DNA from: Streptomyces chryseus
GTDB lineage: Bacteria > Actinomycetota > Actinomycetes > Streptomycetales > Streptomycetaceae
Direction: 5' to 3'
DNA: 64,000 nt
Assembly (NCBI RefSeq): GCF_014650755.1
Contig: NZ_BMVO01000021.1
Coordinates: 56,553 to 120,552, forward strand
In this document: positions 42,240 to 51,500 of the stretch, piece by piece
Position numbering within the stretch: the stretch's first letter is position 1
Layout of the letters: the number at the start of each line of letters is the position of its first letter
Program-made: the position numbers and the translations under genes
The notes under the pieces: generated by a model
Told to the model about the DNA's origin: nothing
Database searches by the model: none
Seen by the model: the letters and a program-made list of their open reading frames with translations, nothing else

Positions 42240-43169
42240 ATGACGACAGTGACCGAACGCGACGCACTCAGGGACGCACTCGGACTCCTCAAGGACCGTG
42301 AGCAGGTGGCCGAGCGCCTGCTGGAGTCGTCCGCCAAGCACTCCTTCGACCCTGAGACGGAACTCGACTGGGCCGCGCCGGTCGAGGAGGGCAAGTGGTT
42401 CTGGCCGCCCGAGCTCGTATCGCTCTACGACACGCCTCTGTGGCGGAAGATGTCCGAGGAGCAGCGCATGGACCTCGCCCGGCACGAGGCCGCCTCGCTC
42501 GCGTCCCTCGGCATCTGGTTCGAGATCATCCTGATGCAGCTGCTGGTCAGGCACATCTACGACAAGTCCGTGACCAGCAACCACGTGCGGTACGCGCTCA
42601 CCGAGATCGCCGACGAGTGCCGGCACTCGATGATGTTCGCCAAGATGATCCAGAAGGGCGGCGCCCCCGCGTACCCGGTGCCCCGGCTCTACCACAACCT
42701 CGCGCGCGTCCTGAAGACCGTCTCGACGACGCCCGGTTCGTTCGCGGCGACGCTGCTCGGCGAGGAGATCCTCGACTGGATGCAGCGGCTGACGTTCCCC
42801 GACGAGCGCGTCCAGACCCTGGTGCGCGGCGTGACCCGCATCCACGTGGTCGAGGAGGCCCGCCATGTCCGGTACGCCCGCGAGGAACTGCGCCGCCAGA
42901 TGGTCACCGCGCCCGCCTGGGAGCGCGAGCTGACCCGGGTCAGCTGCGGCGAGGCGGCCCGCGTCTTCTCGACGTGCTTCGTCAACCCGCAGGTGTACGA
43001 GAACGTCGGCCTCGACCGCCGGGAGGCCGTCGCCCAGGTCAAGGCGAGCGGCCACCGCACGGAGGTCATGCAGAACGGCGCCAAGCGGCTCACCGACTTC
43101 TTCGACGACATCGGTGTGCTCCAGGGCGTCGGCCGCAGGCTCTGGAAGAGCTCGGGACTCCTCGCGTAA
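42240..43169 (+). CDS. AurF-like di-iron oxygenase
   Basis: 309 residues from ATG 42240. All-helical with carboxylate/His ligands in the AurF pattern: ALTEIADECRHSMMF, LLGEEILDWMQRL and HVVEEARHVRYAREEL. AurF oxidises arylamines to nitroarenes; most homologues outside biosynthetic clusters have unknown substrates. No aryl-amine biosynthesis genes are nearby. A TetR gene starts 37 bp downstream, suggesting a regulated unit. Confidence 0.85.
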   Translation: MTTVTERDALRDALGLLKDREQVAERLLESSAKHSFDPETELDWAAPVEEGKWFWPPELVSLYDTPLWRKMSEEQRMDLARHEAASLASLGIWFEIILMQLLVRHIYDKSVTSNHVRYALTEIADECRHSMMFAKMIQKGGAPAYPVPRLYHNLARVLKTVSTTPGSFAATLLGEEILDWMQRLTFPDERVQTLVRGVTRIHVVEEARHVRYAREELRRQMVTAPAWERELTRVSCGEAARVFSTCFVNPQVYENVGLDRREAVAQVKASGHRTEVMQNGAKRLTDFFDDIGVLQGVGRRLWKSSGLLA

Positions 43170-43206
43170 ACGGTCGAACGGTCGAACGCGGGGTTACGCT
43201 GCCGAC

Positions 43207-43935
43207 ATGACCCCGGCAGCGGCCACCCCCGCGTACCGCAGGCTCAGCGTCGAGGAGCGTCGTACCCAACTCCTCGGCGCCGCCCTGTCCCTCTTCGCGC
43301 ACCGGGCCCCCGAGGAGGTCTCGCTCGACGACGTGGCGGAGGCGGCCGGGGTGTCGCGGCCTCTCGTGTACCGCTACTTCCCCGGCGGCAAGCAGCAGTT
43401 GTACGAGGCGGCGCTCGGCTCCGCCGCCGACGAGCTGAAGCTGTGCTTCGCCGAACCGCAGACCGGGCCGCTCACCCGGCGGCTCAGCCGCGCCCTCGAC
43501 CGCTATCTCGCGTTCGTCGACGAGCACGACGCCGGGTTCAGCGCGCTGCTCCAGGGCGGCAGCGTCGCCGAGACCTCCCGTACGACCGCGACCGTGGACG
43601 GGGTGCGGCGGGCCGCTGCCGAGCAGGTCCTCACCCACCTCGGGGTCGCGGGCACGGCCGGGCCCCGGCTGCGGATGATGGTCCGCACCTGGATCACGGC
43701 CGTCGAGGCGGCCTCCCTCATCTGGCTGGACGAGGACAAGCAGCCGCCGGCCGGCGAGCTGCGGGACTGGCTGGTCGACCACTTCGTCGCGCTGCTGACC
43801 GCCACCGCGGCGACGGACCCGCAGACGGCGGCCCTGACCCGGGCGGCGCTGGCGACGGAGACGGCGGACGGCCCCGCGGGGGTGCTGGCCCGGCGGGTGA
43901 TCCCGGTGATCGCGGAGGCGGCGCACCTCCTGTGA
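43207..43935 (+). CDS. TetR-family transcriptional regulator
   Basis: 242 residues from ATG 43207. N-terminal helix-turn-helix (RRTQLLGAALSLFAHRAPEE, VAEAAGVSRPLVYRYFPGGK). The C-terminal ligand domain is longer than usual. Two tandem GGTCGAAC units (43172-43187) lie just upstream, a possible direct-repeat operator, and no Shine-Dalgarno is visible. It follows the AurF-like gene by 37 bp and may control it. Confidence 0.88.
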   Translation: MTPAAATPAYRRLSVEERRTQLLGAALSLFAHRAPEEVSLDDVAEAAGVSRPLVYRYFPGGKQQLYEAALGSAADELKLCFAEPQTGPLTRRLSRALDRYLAFVDEHDAGFSALLQGGSVAETSRTTATVDGVRRAAAEQVLTHLGVAGTAGPRLRMMVRTWITAVEAASLIWLDEDKQPPAGELRDWLVDHFVALLTATAATDPQTAALTRAALATETADGPAGVLARRVIPVIAEAAHLL

Positions 43936-43960
43936 GCGCTCCCCCTGCGAGACTGGCCGG

Positions 43961-44236
43961 GTGAGAAGCGAGAACACGCCCTTCGTGGGCGGCCCCCTGG
44001 ACGGGCGGGTGCTGCCGGTCCTCGTCGGGCCGACCGGACACCCGCCGAAGTGGTACGAGGTGCCCGTGCCGGACGACGACGGCGGCCCGCCCACCGTCCA
44101 CGCGTACCTGCGCGTCCCCGCCGGGTACAGCAAGCGGCTCGGGCTCCAGCGCGGCTGGAAGTACGCGTACGCGCCGGGCGGGCGCGAGCGTCAACGGCCC
44201 AGGTGGCCCTGGTCGAAACCGGACAGCACCCCATAA
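43961..44236 (+). CDS. Small conserved-looking hypothetical protein
   Basis: 91 residues from GTG 43961. NTPFVGGPLDGRVLPVLVG, WYEVPVPDDDGGPP, a YLRVPAGYSKR segment and a basic GWKYAYAPGGRERQRPRWPW end give a compact beta-rich protein with no membrane helix. I recognise the general form from Streptomyces genomes but no function. It is 25 bp after the TetR stop and may be cotranscribed. Confidence 0.65.
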   Translation: MRSENTPFVGGPLDGRVLPVLVGPTGHPPKWYEVPVPDDDGGPPTVHAYLRVPAGYSKRLGLQRGWKYAYAPGGRERQRPRWPWSKPDSTP

Positions 44237-44320
44237 GATCGGCGGTTGTGCCGGACGTGGCCGCTGTGACCGAAGAAGCGGCCACGGCACGGCGACCACG
44301 GTGACCACAGGGGGTGCGCC

Positions 44321-47077
44321 TTGGAGGCGCTGCGTCAGGACGATCCACGCCGCATCGGGCCGTACGTCCCGCTGTCGCGCCTGCGCGAGACGGCGAGCGC
44401 CGTGCAGTACCTGGCGCACGGCTCGGACGGTGCGACGGCCGTGGTCGCGGTGGCCCGTCCGGAGCTGGCCGGCCTGCCCGCGTTCCGCCGCCGCTTCCAG
44501 GCCGAGGCGCAGACGGCCGAACGCCTGGCCGGCGGCTGGGTGCAGGCCCCGCTCGCGTCGCGCGTCGACGCCCCGGGGAGCTCCGAGGGCGCCGACCGAC
44601 CCGGCCTGTGGACGGCGACCGCGTACGTACCGGCGCTGACCCTCGCCGAAGCGGTCGCGCTGGCCGGGCCGCTGCCGGAACGCACCGTGCGCATCCTGGG
44701 CGCCGCGCTCGCCGAGACCCTGTCCCGGGTGCACGCCACCGGCGCCGTACTGCACGGCCTCGCCGCCGACACCGTGCTGCTGGCCGCCGACGGGCCGCGC
44801 CTGACGGCGTTCGGCGCGCTGGGCGCGGCGGCGGCCGCCGAGGCGGGACCCGGCGGGCAGTTGTCCGTACGCCTCGGCTACCTCACCCCGGAGCAACTGG
44901 CGGGCAAGGAGCCCGGCCCGGCGTCGGACCTGTTCGTCCTCGGCCTGCTCCTGGCGTACGCCGCGACCGGTGCGACCCCGTGGGCGGCGGGCCCGCAGGA
45001 CGCGGCCGCCGACCGCATCGCGCACGCCGAGCCCGAACTCGCTGGCGTGCCGGACCAGTTGCGTGCCCTGATCGCCCGCTGTCTGGCCAAGTCGCCGGCG
45101 GACCGCCCGTCCCCCGGCGCGCTGGCGGCCGAACTGGCCCTGGAGGGCGCGGCGGCGCTGGCACGCCCCGGCTGGCTCCCGGACCCCCTGGTGTCGGCCC
45201 TGGCGGACCAGGCGGCGCGGGCGGCGGAGCCCGCGCGCGTCGCACCGACGGTGAACGGCGACCGCACGGCGACGGCGGGGCAGGCGCCCGCCCGGCCGGC
45301 CACCGAGGACCGGTCCGAAGGCAGCCCGGGGACTGCCGCACTCGTCCCCGGCCGGGCGCCGGGGCGCCCGGGAGAGATCCCGGCGGGCCCCACCGGCGCG
45401 GCGGACGTCGGCAGTGGGCTGACCCGGCGGCTCGTGACCCGGCGCGACGCCGGTGCGCCCACCGAAGACCTCAGCGGGGTGACCCGGCGTCTGGTGCCCA
45501 GGCGCGACGCGGGACTGCCGGCGGAAGGCCCGCCGCCCGCCGACCCGCAGCCCACCGGGGCGCTCGTCCCCGCACCGCCCCGGGCGCACCCCGCCGCCGC
45601 GCTCACCCTGCCCCCGGCCACCGTGGGCGCCCCCGCCACCGCCCCCGCTCCCGCTCCCGCGCGGCCCCCTCGGCCCGCGCCGCTGCCGCACACCGGCCCC
45701 GGACCCCACCACGCCGCCTCCCCCGCCCGCGCCGACGACCGGTTCGGGGGCCTCAGCAGGCGCGGGCTGCTCACCGGGCTCGCGGCGGGCGCGACGGGGC
45801 TGCTGGTCGGCGGTGGCGGCGTACTCGCCCTCTCCGGCGGCGAGGACGACGCGCCCCCGGTCCGCACGGACGACCCCAAGCCCGCCGCCCGCCGCAAGCC
45901 GCTGCCGGGCGTCGCTCCGGACCCGCTCTGGCACTACCGGCACCCCGTCGCGCTCGTGGCCGGCGGACCGGCCGCCCGCCTCTGGCGCGACCAGGTGCTG
46001 CTGATCCCGGGCGAGGACCTGACGACCGCGCTGGACCTCCGTACCGGCCGCCGGCTCTGGGAACAGAAGGCCGCCGGTACGAAGTACGGCCCCGAAGCCG
46101 CCGACGGCAGCCACTGCTTCGTCGTCACCGCCACCGACTTCCTGTGGCTGTCCGCCAAGGACGGCACGGTGAAGCACCGGGTGCCGTACGCGCCCCTCCT
46201 GACGAAGGGCCAGAAGGACACCCGGGCCACCCTGGGCGGGAGGGTGACCGCCGACGGCCCCGTCGTCTGGTTCTCCGCCCGGGTCGAGACCCTCGGCGGC
46301 AAGAAGAACAAGGTGACGCGCACCCGGACGTACCTCCTCGCCTACGACATGGCCGCGCGCAAGGAGCTGTGGCGCACCGAGATGCCGAACGGCCGCCCCG
46401 GCCCCGTCCCGCGCTACGAAGCGGTCGGACTGCGCCCCGGCGGCCTCCTGGTCCGCCAGGACAACGGCTCACTCACCGCGGACCAGCAGAAGAAGGCGAA
46501 GGGCAAGGCGGCCTTCGTCCTCGTCGACCGCAGGACCGGCAAGACGCTGTGGCGCAAGTCGTTCCCCGGCGTGCGCCCCGACGCGGGCGCCACCGACGAC
46601 CCGTCCGGCCGGCTCTACGCGGCGGTCGACGGCGGCCTCCAGGCGTACGACACCCGAGGCGGCAAGAAGCTGTGGAAGGCCGAGAACGCCTCGGGCCCCG
46701 CCGGCCCGCCGCCGTACGGCTTCGGGCGCGGCGTCGTCGGCGGCACGACGCTGTACGTCCCCAGTGGGCGCAATGAGGTGTACGCCGTGGACACGGCGTC
46801 CGGCGCCCAGCGGTGGCAGCGGGCCACCGAGTACCCGGGCCGGGCCACCGCGCGCATCGCCCTCAGCGGCAGCGGCCGTACCGTCCTCGCGCTCAACGAC
46901 ACCCAGGTCACCGCGATCGGCGCGGACGACGGCCGCCGCCGGTGGAAGTTCCAGGACTCCGGCGACACGGCGGCGGGCGCCGAGGACGCCTGGGCGGCGT
47001 ACCGGGCGCAGACGTTCGGCGACCGGGCCGCGGTGGTGTGGCGGGGCCGCAACTTCTACGCGCTCCCGCTCGACTGA
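44321..47077 (+). CDS. Pseudokinase-PQQ beta-propeller membrane protein
   Basis: 918 residues from TTG 44321. Residues 1-290 align with Hanks-type Ser/Thr kinases (RIGPYVPLSRLRETASAVQY, LAGKEPGPASDLFVLGLLL, CLAKSPADRPSPGALAAEL). The key residues are lost: no VAIK lysine (AVVAVARPEL), HRD is HGL (VLHGLAADTVLLA) and DFG is AFG (LTAFGAL). A 180-residue Ala/Pro-rich linker with repeated LTRRLVTRRDAG units follows, then a membrane helix (RRGLLTGLAAGATGLLVGGG). An extracellular PQQ-type eight-bladed propeller (about residues 540-918, with TGRRLWEQKA, TGKTLWRKS, GGKKLWKAEN, GAQRWQRA) ends it. Active kinase-PQQ proteins are common in Streptomyces; this one is probably a sensor or scaffold. Confidence 0.85.
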   Translation: MEALRQDDPRRIGPYVPLSRLRETASAVQYLAHGSDGATAVVAVARPELAGLPAFRRRFQAEAQTAERLAGGWVQAPLASRVDAPGSSEGADRPGLWTATAYVPALTLAEAVALAGPLPERTVRILGAALAETLSRVHATGAVLHGLAADTVLLAADGPRLTAFGALGAAAAAEAGPGGQLSVRLGYLTPEQLAGKEPGPASDLFVLGLLLAYAATGATPWAAGPQDAAADRIAHAEPELAGVPDQLRALIARCLAKSPADRPSPGALAAELALEGAAALARPGWLPDPLVSALADQAARAAEPARVAPTVNGDRTATAGQAPARPATEDRSEGSPGTAALVPGRAPGRPGEIPAGPTGAADVGSGLTRRLVTRRDAGAPTEDLSGVTRRLVPRRDAGLPAEGPPPADPQPTGALVPAPPRAHPAAALTLPPATVGAPATAPAPAPARPPRPAPLPHTGPGPHHAASPARADDRFGGLSRRGLLTGLAAGATGLLVGGGGVLALSGGEDDAPPVRTDDPKPAARRKPLPGVAPDPLWHYRHPVALVAGGPAARLWRDQVLLIPGEDLTTALDLRTGRRLWEQKAAGTKYGPEAADGSHCFVVTATDFLWLSAKDGTVKHRVPYAPLLTKGQKDTRATLGGRVTADGPVVWFSARVETLGGKKNKVTRTRTYLLAYDMAARKELWRTEMPNGRPGPVPRYEAVGLRPGGLLVRQDNGSLTADQQKKAKGKAAFVLVDRRTGKTLWRKSFPGVRPDAGATDDPSGRLYAAVDGGLQAYDTRGGKKLWKAENASGPAGPPPYGFGRGVVGGTTLYVPSGRNEVYAVDTASGAQRWQRATEYPGRATARIALSGSGRTVLALNDTQVTAIGADDGRRRWKFQDSGDTAAGAEDAWAAYRAQTFGDRAAVVWRGRNFYALPLD

Positions 47078-47290
47078 GGCCCGCCGGGCGGGGGTTGTAC
47101 CGGAACGCGTCTCGATTGCGCGGCTCTGCCGTTGCGCGGGCGTCACGATCGCTCGGGCGGGCGTAATTCATTGATCATCAGGGGCTCGCAGGTCGTAGAT
47201 TTACTGGTCAGCAACACATTCCGCGTGTCACCGGACGGGTGAGCGTCACGCGGGGGGAAGCCGTTCACCGAACCAGAGGAATGCTGTTCC

Positions 47291-48052
47291 ATGCGCCGCA
47301 CCACTGTCCGCCGTACCGCCGTCGCCGCCTCCGCGCTCTCCCTGGCCCTGCTCGTCGGCGCCTGCGGAGCCGACAAGTCCGCCGATGACGCGCCCGAGAG
47401 CAAGGGCAAGAACGAGGGCGCGGCGGCCGCGAAGCCCCTGTCGCAGGCCGAGCTGGACAAGCTCGTCCTGGCCGAGGGCGACGTGAAGAACCACAAGGTC
47501 GTCAAGCCGCTGAAGGCGGACCTCGCCGCCGCGAAGATCGCCAAGGCCGACAAGGCCGAGTGCAAGCCGCTCGTCGACGCCACGGCGATGCGGACCCTGG
47601 GCTCGCCCGCCGCGAACTCGATGCGCAGGATCTCCGTCATGCCCGAGAAGCCGGCCGAGGACGCCTCGCCCGAGGAGAAGCTGAAGGCCGGTCTCGACGC
47701 CGTCGGCAAGGCCGTGATCATCACGGACACCCTCGGCTCCTACGAGGGCGAAGGCGCGCAGGAGGCACTCGCCGCACTGCGCGACGCCGGCAAGGCGTGC
47801 GCCGGCGGCTTCACCACCATCGCCGGCCCGGACAAGGTCACGTACTCGAAGGTCGCCCCGGCCTCCTACACCGCGGGCGACGAGGCGGTCGCCTTCACCC
47901 TGACGGCCGACCTGGACGGCGAGACCGGCACGGCCCAGTTGGTCACGGTGCGCACGGGCAACACGCTCGCCTCCTTCTTCGCGATGAGCCTGATGGGCAA
48001 GGCGGAGCAGCCGAAGGAAGCGATCGACGCGCAGCTGGCCAAGCTCGGCTGA
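47291..48052 (+). CDS. Secreted lipoprotein of unknown function
   Basis: 253 residues from ATG 47291. Signal peptide with lipobox LVGAC (SALSLALLVGACGADKSADD), then a Lys/Glu/Ala-rich linker and a soluble domain (LSQAELDKLVLAEGDVKNHK, VTYSKVAPASYTAGDEAVAF, GNTLASFFAMSLMGK). Such lipoproteins are frequent in Streptomyces; no known family is identified. The 213 bp upstream hold no gene; the pseudokinase stop lies before that. A hairpin terminator follows. Confidence 0.8.
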   Translation: MRRTTVRRTAVAASALSLALLVGACGADKSADDAPESKGKNEGAAAAKPLSQAELDKLVLAEGDVKNHKVVKPLKADLAAAKIAKADKAECKPLVDATAMRTLGSPAANSMRRISVMPEKPAEDASPEEKLKAGLDAVGKAVIITDTLGSYEGEGAQEALAALRDAGKACAGGFTTIAGPDKVTYSKVAPASYTAGDEAVAFTLTADLDGETGTAQLVTVRTGNTLASFFAMSLMGKAEQPKEAIDAQLAKLG

Positions 48053-48078
48053 CCCTGCCGCCACGGCTGAACCCGAAC

Positions 48079-48112
48079 GGCCCCGTCCCCGCCCTGTGCC
48101 GGGGGCGGGGCC
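48079..48112 (+). terminator. Hairpin terminator after the lipoprotein gene
   Basis: GGCCCCGTCCCCG (48079-48091) pairs with CGGGGGCGGGGCC (48100-48112), one G-U pair, 8-nt loop, 26 bp past the stop. Confidence 0.7.
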
Positions 48113-48291
48113 GCGCCGTGTCCGCACGCCACCGGCCGGGGCGCGGGAGCCACGCCGGTCGCCCGCCGCATTGCCCCTCGACGGGTGACGGTGTTGGACC
48201 AACCCGACCAGTCGCCCGCCCGTGGCCGCGACAACGCCGCACATCATCACCTAGGGGCCGGACCGTCCGGCCGTGAACCGGAGGTGATGAC

Positions 48292-49500
48292 GTGTCAGGC
48301 AGACTCTCCCAGTCGGTCTGTACGGTGGCGCTGGCCGCCGCCACAGTGCTCACGGCACTGCCGGCCCCGGCCGCCGGGGCGCCGCCTGGCGCTCCCGCTC
48401 CCCTGCCCCCCTCCCCGCCGCTTCCCGCGCCCGCGCCGGCCGTACGCGGGGAGGCGACCGTCGCGAAGCTGCTGACGGAGCTGCAGAAGCTGTACCAGCG
48501 GGCCGAGGAGGCCAGTGAGACGTACAAGGCGACGGAGGAGTCCGTCAAGGAGCAGCTGGGCGAGGTGAAGAAGGTGACGGCGGGCCTGTCCAGGGCCCGC
48601 GTCGCACTCGCCGAGAGCCGGGGCGCGGCGGGCCGGCTGGCGCGCGAGCAGTACCAGGGGCGCAGCGGCCTCTCCCCGTACCTGCGGCTGCTGCTCGCGA
48701 AGGACCCGCAGCACGCGCTGGCGCAGGGCCACGTACTGCAGCGGGCTGCGGACGACCGGGCGGCGACGATCGCGCGGCTGGAGCGCGGCGAGCGGCGGGC
48801 GGACGAGCTGGCGACCCGGGAGCGGTCGGCGCTCGACAAGCGGCAGACGCTGGCCAGGAAGCAGAAGAAGCAGCGGGACGTGGTCCGGGCGCGGCTGGCG
48901 GAGGTCCAGACGCTGCTGGCGTCGCTGACGGACGAACAGCTCGCCGACGTGGCACGGCTGGAGGAGCGGCGGACCGGCGCGGCGCAGCGCGGCCTGCTCG
49001 CCTCCGGCGCGCTCGGCAGCCCCGGCTCGGCCGCGACGCGGGCGCCCTCACGGCAGGGCGGGCGGGCGCTGGAGTACGCGGTACGGCAGATCGGCAAGCC
49101 GTACGTGTGGGGAGCGGAGGGGCCGGGGTCCTTCGACTGCTCGGGGCTCACGTCCCAGGCGTGGGCGCACGCGGGGAAGGAGATCCCGCGCACCAGCCAG
49201 GAGCAGTGGCGGCAGTTGCCGAAGGTGCCGCTGCGGGAGCTGCGCCCCGGCGACCTGGTGATCTACTTCCCCAAGGCGACCCACGTGGCGATCTACCTGG
49301 GCGACGGGATGGTGGTGCAGGCGCCGCGCCCCGGCGCCTGGGTGAAGGTCTCCCCGATCGCGGCGAACCCGCTCCTGGGCGCGGTCCGCCCGGACCCCCT
49401 GCTGAAGCCGATGGCCTCCTACACCCCGCCCAAGCTGCCGCGGGGCGCGGCGGCGGGCGAGGACAGGGGGTACGAGTCGCAGACCGCTCCGCAGGCGTAG
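48292..49500 (+). CDS. Secreted NlpC/P60 peptidoglycan hydrolase
   Basis: 402 residues from GTG 48292 with GGAGGTGA upstream. Signal peptide (VALAAATVLTALPAPAAG), a Pro-rich stretch, then a coiled-coil region of about 200 residues (LLTELQKLYQRAEEASETYK ... RKQKKQRDVVRARLAEVQTL). The C-terminal NlpC/P60 domain has the catalytic Cys in GSFDCSGLTSQAW and His in KATHVAIYLGDG. It is the RipA-like type that cleaves D-Glu-meso-DAP bonds; the coiled coil usually keeps it inactive until released. A hairpin overlaps its stop. Confidence 0.92.
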   Translation: MSGRLSQSVCTVALAAATVLTALPAPAAGAPPGAPAPLPPSPPLPAPAPAVRGEATVAKLLTELQKLYQRAEEASETYKATEESVKEQLGEVKKVTAGLSRARVALAESRGAAGRLAREQYQGRSGLSPYLRLLLAKDPQHALAQGHVLQRAADDRAATIARLERGERRADELATRERSALDKRQTLARKQKKQRDVVRARLAEVQTLLASLTDEQLADVARLEERRTGAAQRGLLASGALGSPGSAATRAPSRQGGRALEYAVRQIGKPYVWGAEGPGSFDCSGLTSQAWAHAGKEIPRTSQEQWRQLPKVPLRELRPGDLVIYFPKATHVAIYLGDGMVVQAPRPGAWVKVSPIAANPLLGAVRPDPLLKPMASYTPPKLPRGAAAGEDRGYESQTAPQA

Positions 49501-49514
49501 CCGCCGGCTACGCC
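49494..49514. terminator. Bidirectional terminator between convergent genes
   Basis: GGCGTAGCC (49494-49502), loop GCC, GGCTACGCC (49506-49514): a perfect 9-bp stem overlapping both stop codons of the convergent NlpC and monooxygenase genes. Confidence 0.65.
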
Positions 49515-50752
49515 CCTGCCGCCGCCCCGGCCTGGGCCAGGTAGGCGTTGGTCTTCTCGGGGTCGTAGAAGAAGTTCTCGAAGTCGGCCGGGTCGTTGAA
49601 GCCGTTGGCGAAGCGGTCGGCGACCGGCTGGAGGGCGCCGGCCGCGCCGATCAGGTTCAGGACGTGCTCCGGCGGGACGCCGAGCATCGCGTTCGTCCAC
49701 TTCGTGACGTGCTGCGCGGTGTCCCAGTACCGGTCGAACGTGGACTGCATCCACGCCTCGTCGAACGGCTGGTCACCGTGCGACGTGATCGACGAGAGGT
49801 ACGACGCGGCGCACTTCGACGCGGAGTTGGAGCCCTGACCCGTGATGGGGTCGTTGGCGACGACCACGTCGGCGACGCCCAGCACGAGGCCGCCCGACGG
49901 CAGCCGGCCGATGGGGTTGCGCACGGTCGGGGCGTACCGGCCCGCCAGCGTCGCGTTCGCGTCGGTCAGCTCGACCTTCGTGGCGCGCGCGTACTCCCAC
50001 GGCAGGAACTTCTCCATCAGCTCCAGCGTGAGCGACAGGTGCTCGGAGGGGTCCTTGACCCCCTTGAACACGTCCACCGGACCGCCCGGGACGCCCTCCC
50101 AGAAGAGGATGTCCGCACGCCCGGACGTGGTGAGGGTCGGCATGACGAACAGCTCGCCGACGCCCGGCACCAGGTTGCAGCGCACCGCGTCGAAGTCGGG
50201 GTGCTCGGGGCGCGGGCCGAGCCCGTGGACGTACGCCACCGCCAGGGCGCGCTGCGGCGCGTCGTACGGGGAGCGGGACGCGTCGCGGCCGAACATCGAG
50301 ACCAGCTCGCCCTTGCCCGCCGACACCATGACCAGGTCGTACGTACGGGAGAAGTAGTCGAGGTCGGAGACGGCGGCGCCGTGGATGACGAGCTGCCCGC
50401 CGCGCTGCGCGAACGTCTCCATCCAGCCGGCCATCTTCACGCGCTGGTCGACGGACTGGGCGTAGCCGTCGAGCTTGCCGACCCAGTCGACGGCGCGGGA
50501 GGAGTCGGGCGCGGCGACGGAGACGCCCAGGCCCTCGATCTTCGGCGCCTGTGACTCCCAGAAGTTGATCTGGAGGTCGCGCTCGTGCTGGAGGGCGGTG
50601 TGGAACATGCACTGCGTCGACATGACCCGGCCCGACCGGATCTCGTCCGCCGTGCGGTTGGACATCAGGGTGACCTCGTACCCACGGGTCTGGAGTCCGA
50701 GGGCGAGCTGGAGACCGGACTGACCGGCCCCGACTATGAGTATCTTCCGCAT
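49508..50752 (-). CDS. FAD-dependent monooxygenase, styrene monooxygenase A-like
   Basis: 414 residues from ATG 50752. N-terminal FAD-binding GxGxxG in ILIVGAGQSGLQLALGLQ; TLMSNRTADEIRSGRVMSTQ and the C-terminal GVADVVVANDPITGQGSNSA (the flavin-contacting DG-like loop) match the StyA/StyA2B oxygenase family, two-component enzymes that epoxidise alkenes or hydroxylate aromatics using FADH2 from a partner reductase. No reductase gene (StyB) is adjacent. It lies 49 bp downstream of cvnD on the same strand, so it may be the last gene of the conservon operon. Confidence 0.85.
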   Translation of the reverse strand: MRKILIVGAGQSGLQLALGLQTRGYEVTLMSNRTADEIRSGRVMSTQCMFHTALQHERDLQINFWESQAPKIEGLGVSVAAPDSSRAVDWVGKLDGYAQSVDQRVKMAGWMETFAQRGGQLVIHGAAVSDLDYFSRTYDLVMVSAGKGELVSMFGRDASRSPYDAPQRALAVAYVHGLGPRPEHPDFDAVRCNLVPGVGELFVMPTLTTSGRADILFWEGVPGGPVDVFKGVKDPSEHLSLTLELMEKFLPWEYARATKVELTDANATLAGRYAPTVRNPIGRLPSGGLVLGVADVVVANDPITGQGSNSASKCAASYLSSITSHGDQPFDEAWMQSTFDRYWDTAQHVTKWTNAMLGVPPEHVLNLIGAAGALQPVADRFANGFNDPADFENFFYDPEKTNAYLAQAGAAAGA

Positions 50753-50801
50753 GACGGGGTCTCTCCGTTGAGTGTCTTGAATGGCTGTTCGGGGGCGCGG
50801 G

Positions 50802-51500
50802 CTATTCGGGCGCGGTGGTGAGCGCGTGGCCGACGAGCGCGAGCAGCGACTCGACCACCGTGATCCGCCGGCGCGCGTCCATGATCACAACCGGTACGTG
50901 GGGCGGCACGGTCAGGGCTTCCCTGACGTCCTCGGCCTCGTACGCCGCCGTTCCCTCGAAGTGGTTCACGGCGACGATGTACGGCAGCCCGCAGCTCTCG
51001 AAGTAGTCGAGCGCGGGGAAGCAGTCGGACAGCCGGCGGGTGTCGGCCATGACGATCGCGCCGATCGCGCCGCGCACCAGGTCGTCCCACATGAACCAGA
51101 ACCGCTGCTGGCCGGGCGTTCCGAAGACGTACAGCACGAGGTCGTCGTCGAGGGTGACCCGGCCGAAGTCCATCGCGACGGTCGTGGTCGTCTTGTCCGG
51201 AGTCGCGGAGAGGTCGTCGGTCTCCTCGCTCGCGGTGGTCATCACCGCCTCCGTCTGGAGCGGCGTGATCTCCGAGACGGAGCCGACGAACGTGGTCTTG
51301 CCGACGCCGAACCCGCCCGCGACCACGATCTTGGTGGCTATGGGAGCCCGGGTGCGGTCGGTCTGCCAGTCCCGGGCGCCCTCGTCGGCCTGCGGCGGGA
51401 CGGCCGGCAGGGGCGACGCCTGGGGCTGGGCCGGGACCGACGCCGGGTGCGCGGCGGCGCGGGCATGCAAGGTCTCGGTCTCAGAGACGACGGAGTCCAC
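50802..51500 (-). CDS. cvnD: Conservon GTP-binding protein CvnD
   Basis: 232 residues. A Pro/Ala-rich N-terminus of about 55 residues is followed by a small Ras-like GTPase: P-loop VVAGGFGVGKTTFVGS, switch/Walker B YVFGTPGQQRFWFMWDDL and guanine-recognition VAVNHFEG (NxxD-like, here NHFE). It acts with CvnA-C in a membrane-linked signalling complex like a G-protein-coupled receptor system. It overlaps the cvnC end by 20 bp. Confidence 0.93.
   Translation of the reverse strand: MDSVVSETETLHARAAAHPASVPAQPQASPLPAVPPQADEGARDWQTDRTRAPIATKIVVAGGFGVGKTTFVGSVSEITPLQTEAVMTTASEETDDLSATPDKTTTTVAMDFGRVTLDDDLVLYVFGTPGQQRFWFMWDDLVRGAIGAIVMADTRRLSDCFPALDYFESCGLPYIVAVNHFEGTAAYEAEDVREALTVPPHVPVVIMDARRRITVVESLLALVGHALTTAPE

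Noticed and set aside
48184..48291. Cyclic di-AMP (ydaO-type) riboswitch before the NlpC/P60 gene
   Set aside because: Such riboswitches precede some Streptomyces wall hydrolase genes, but the conserved core sequences are not visible here and the leader is short.
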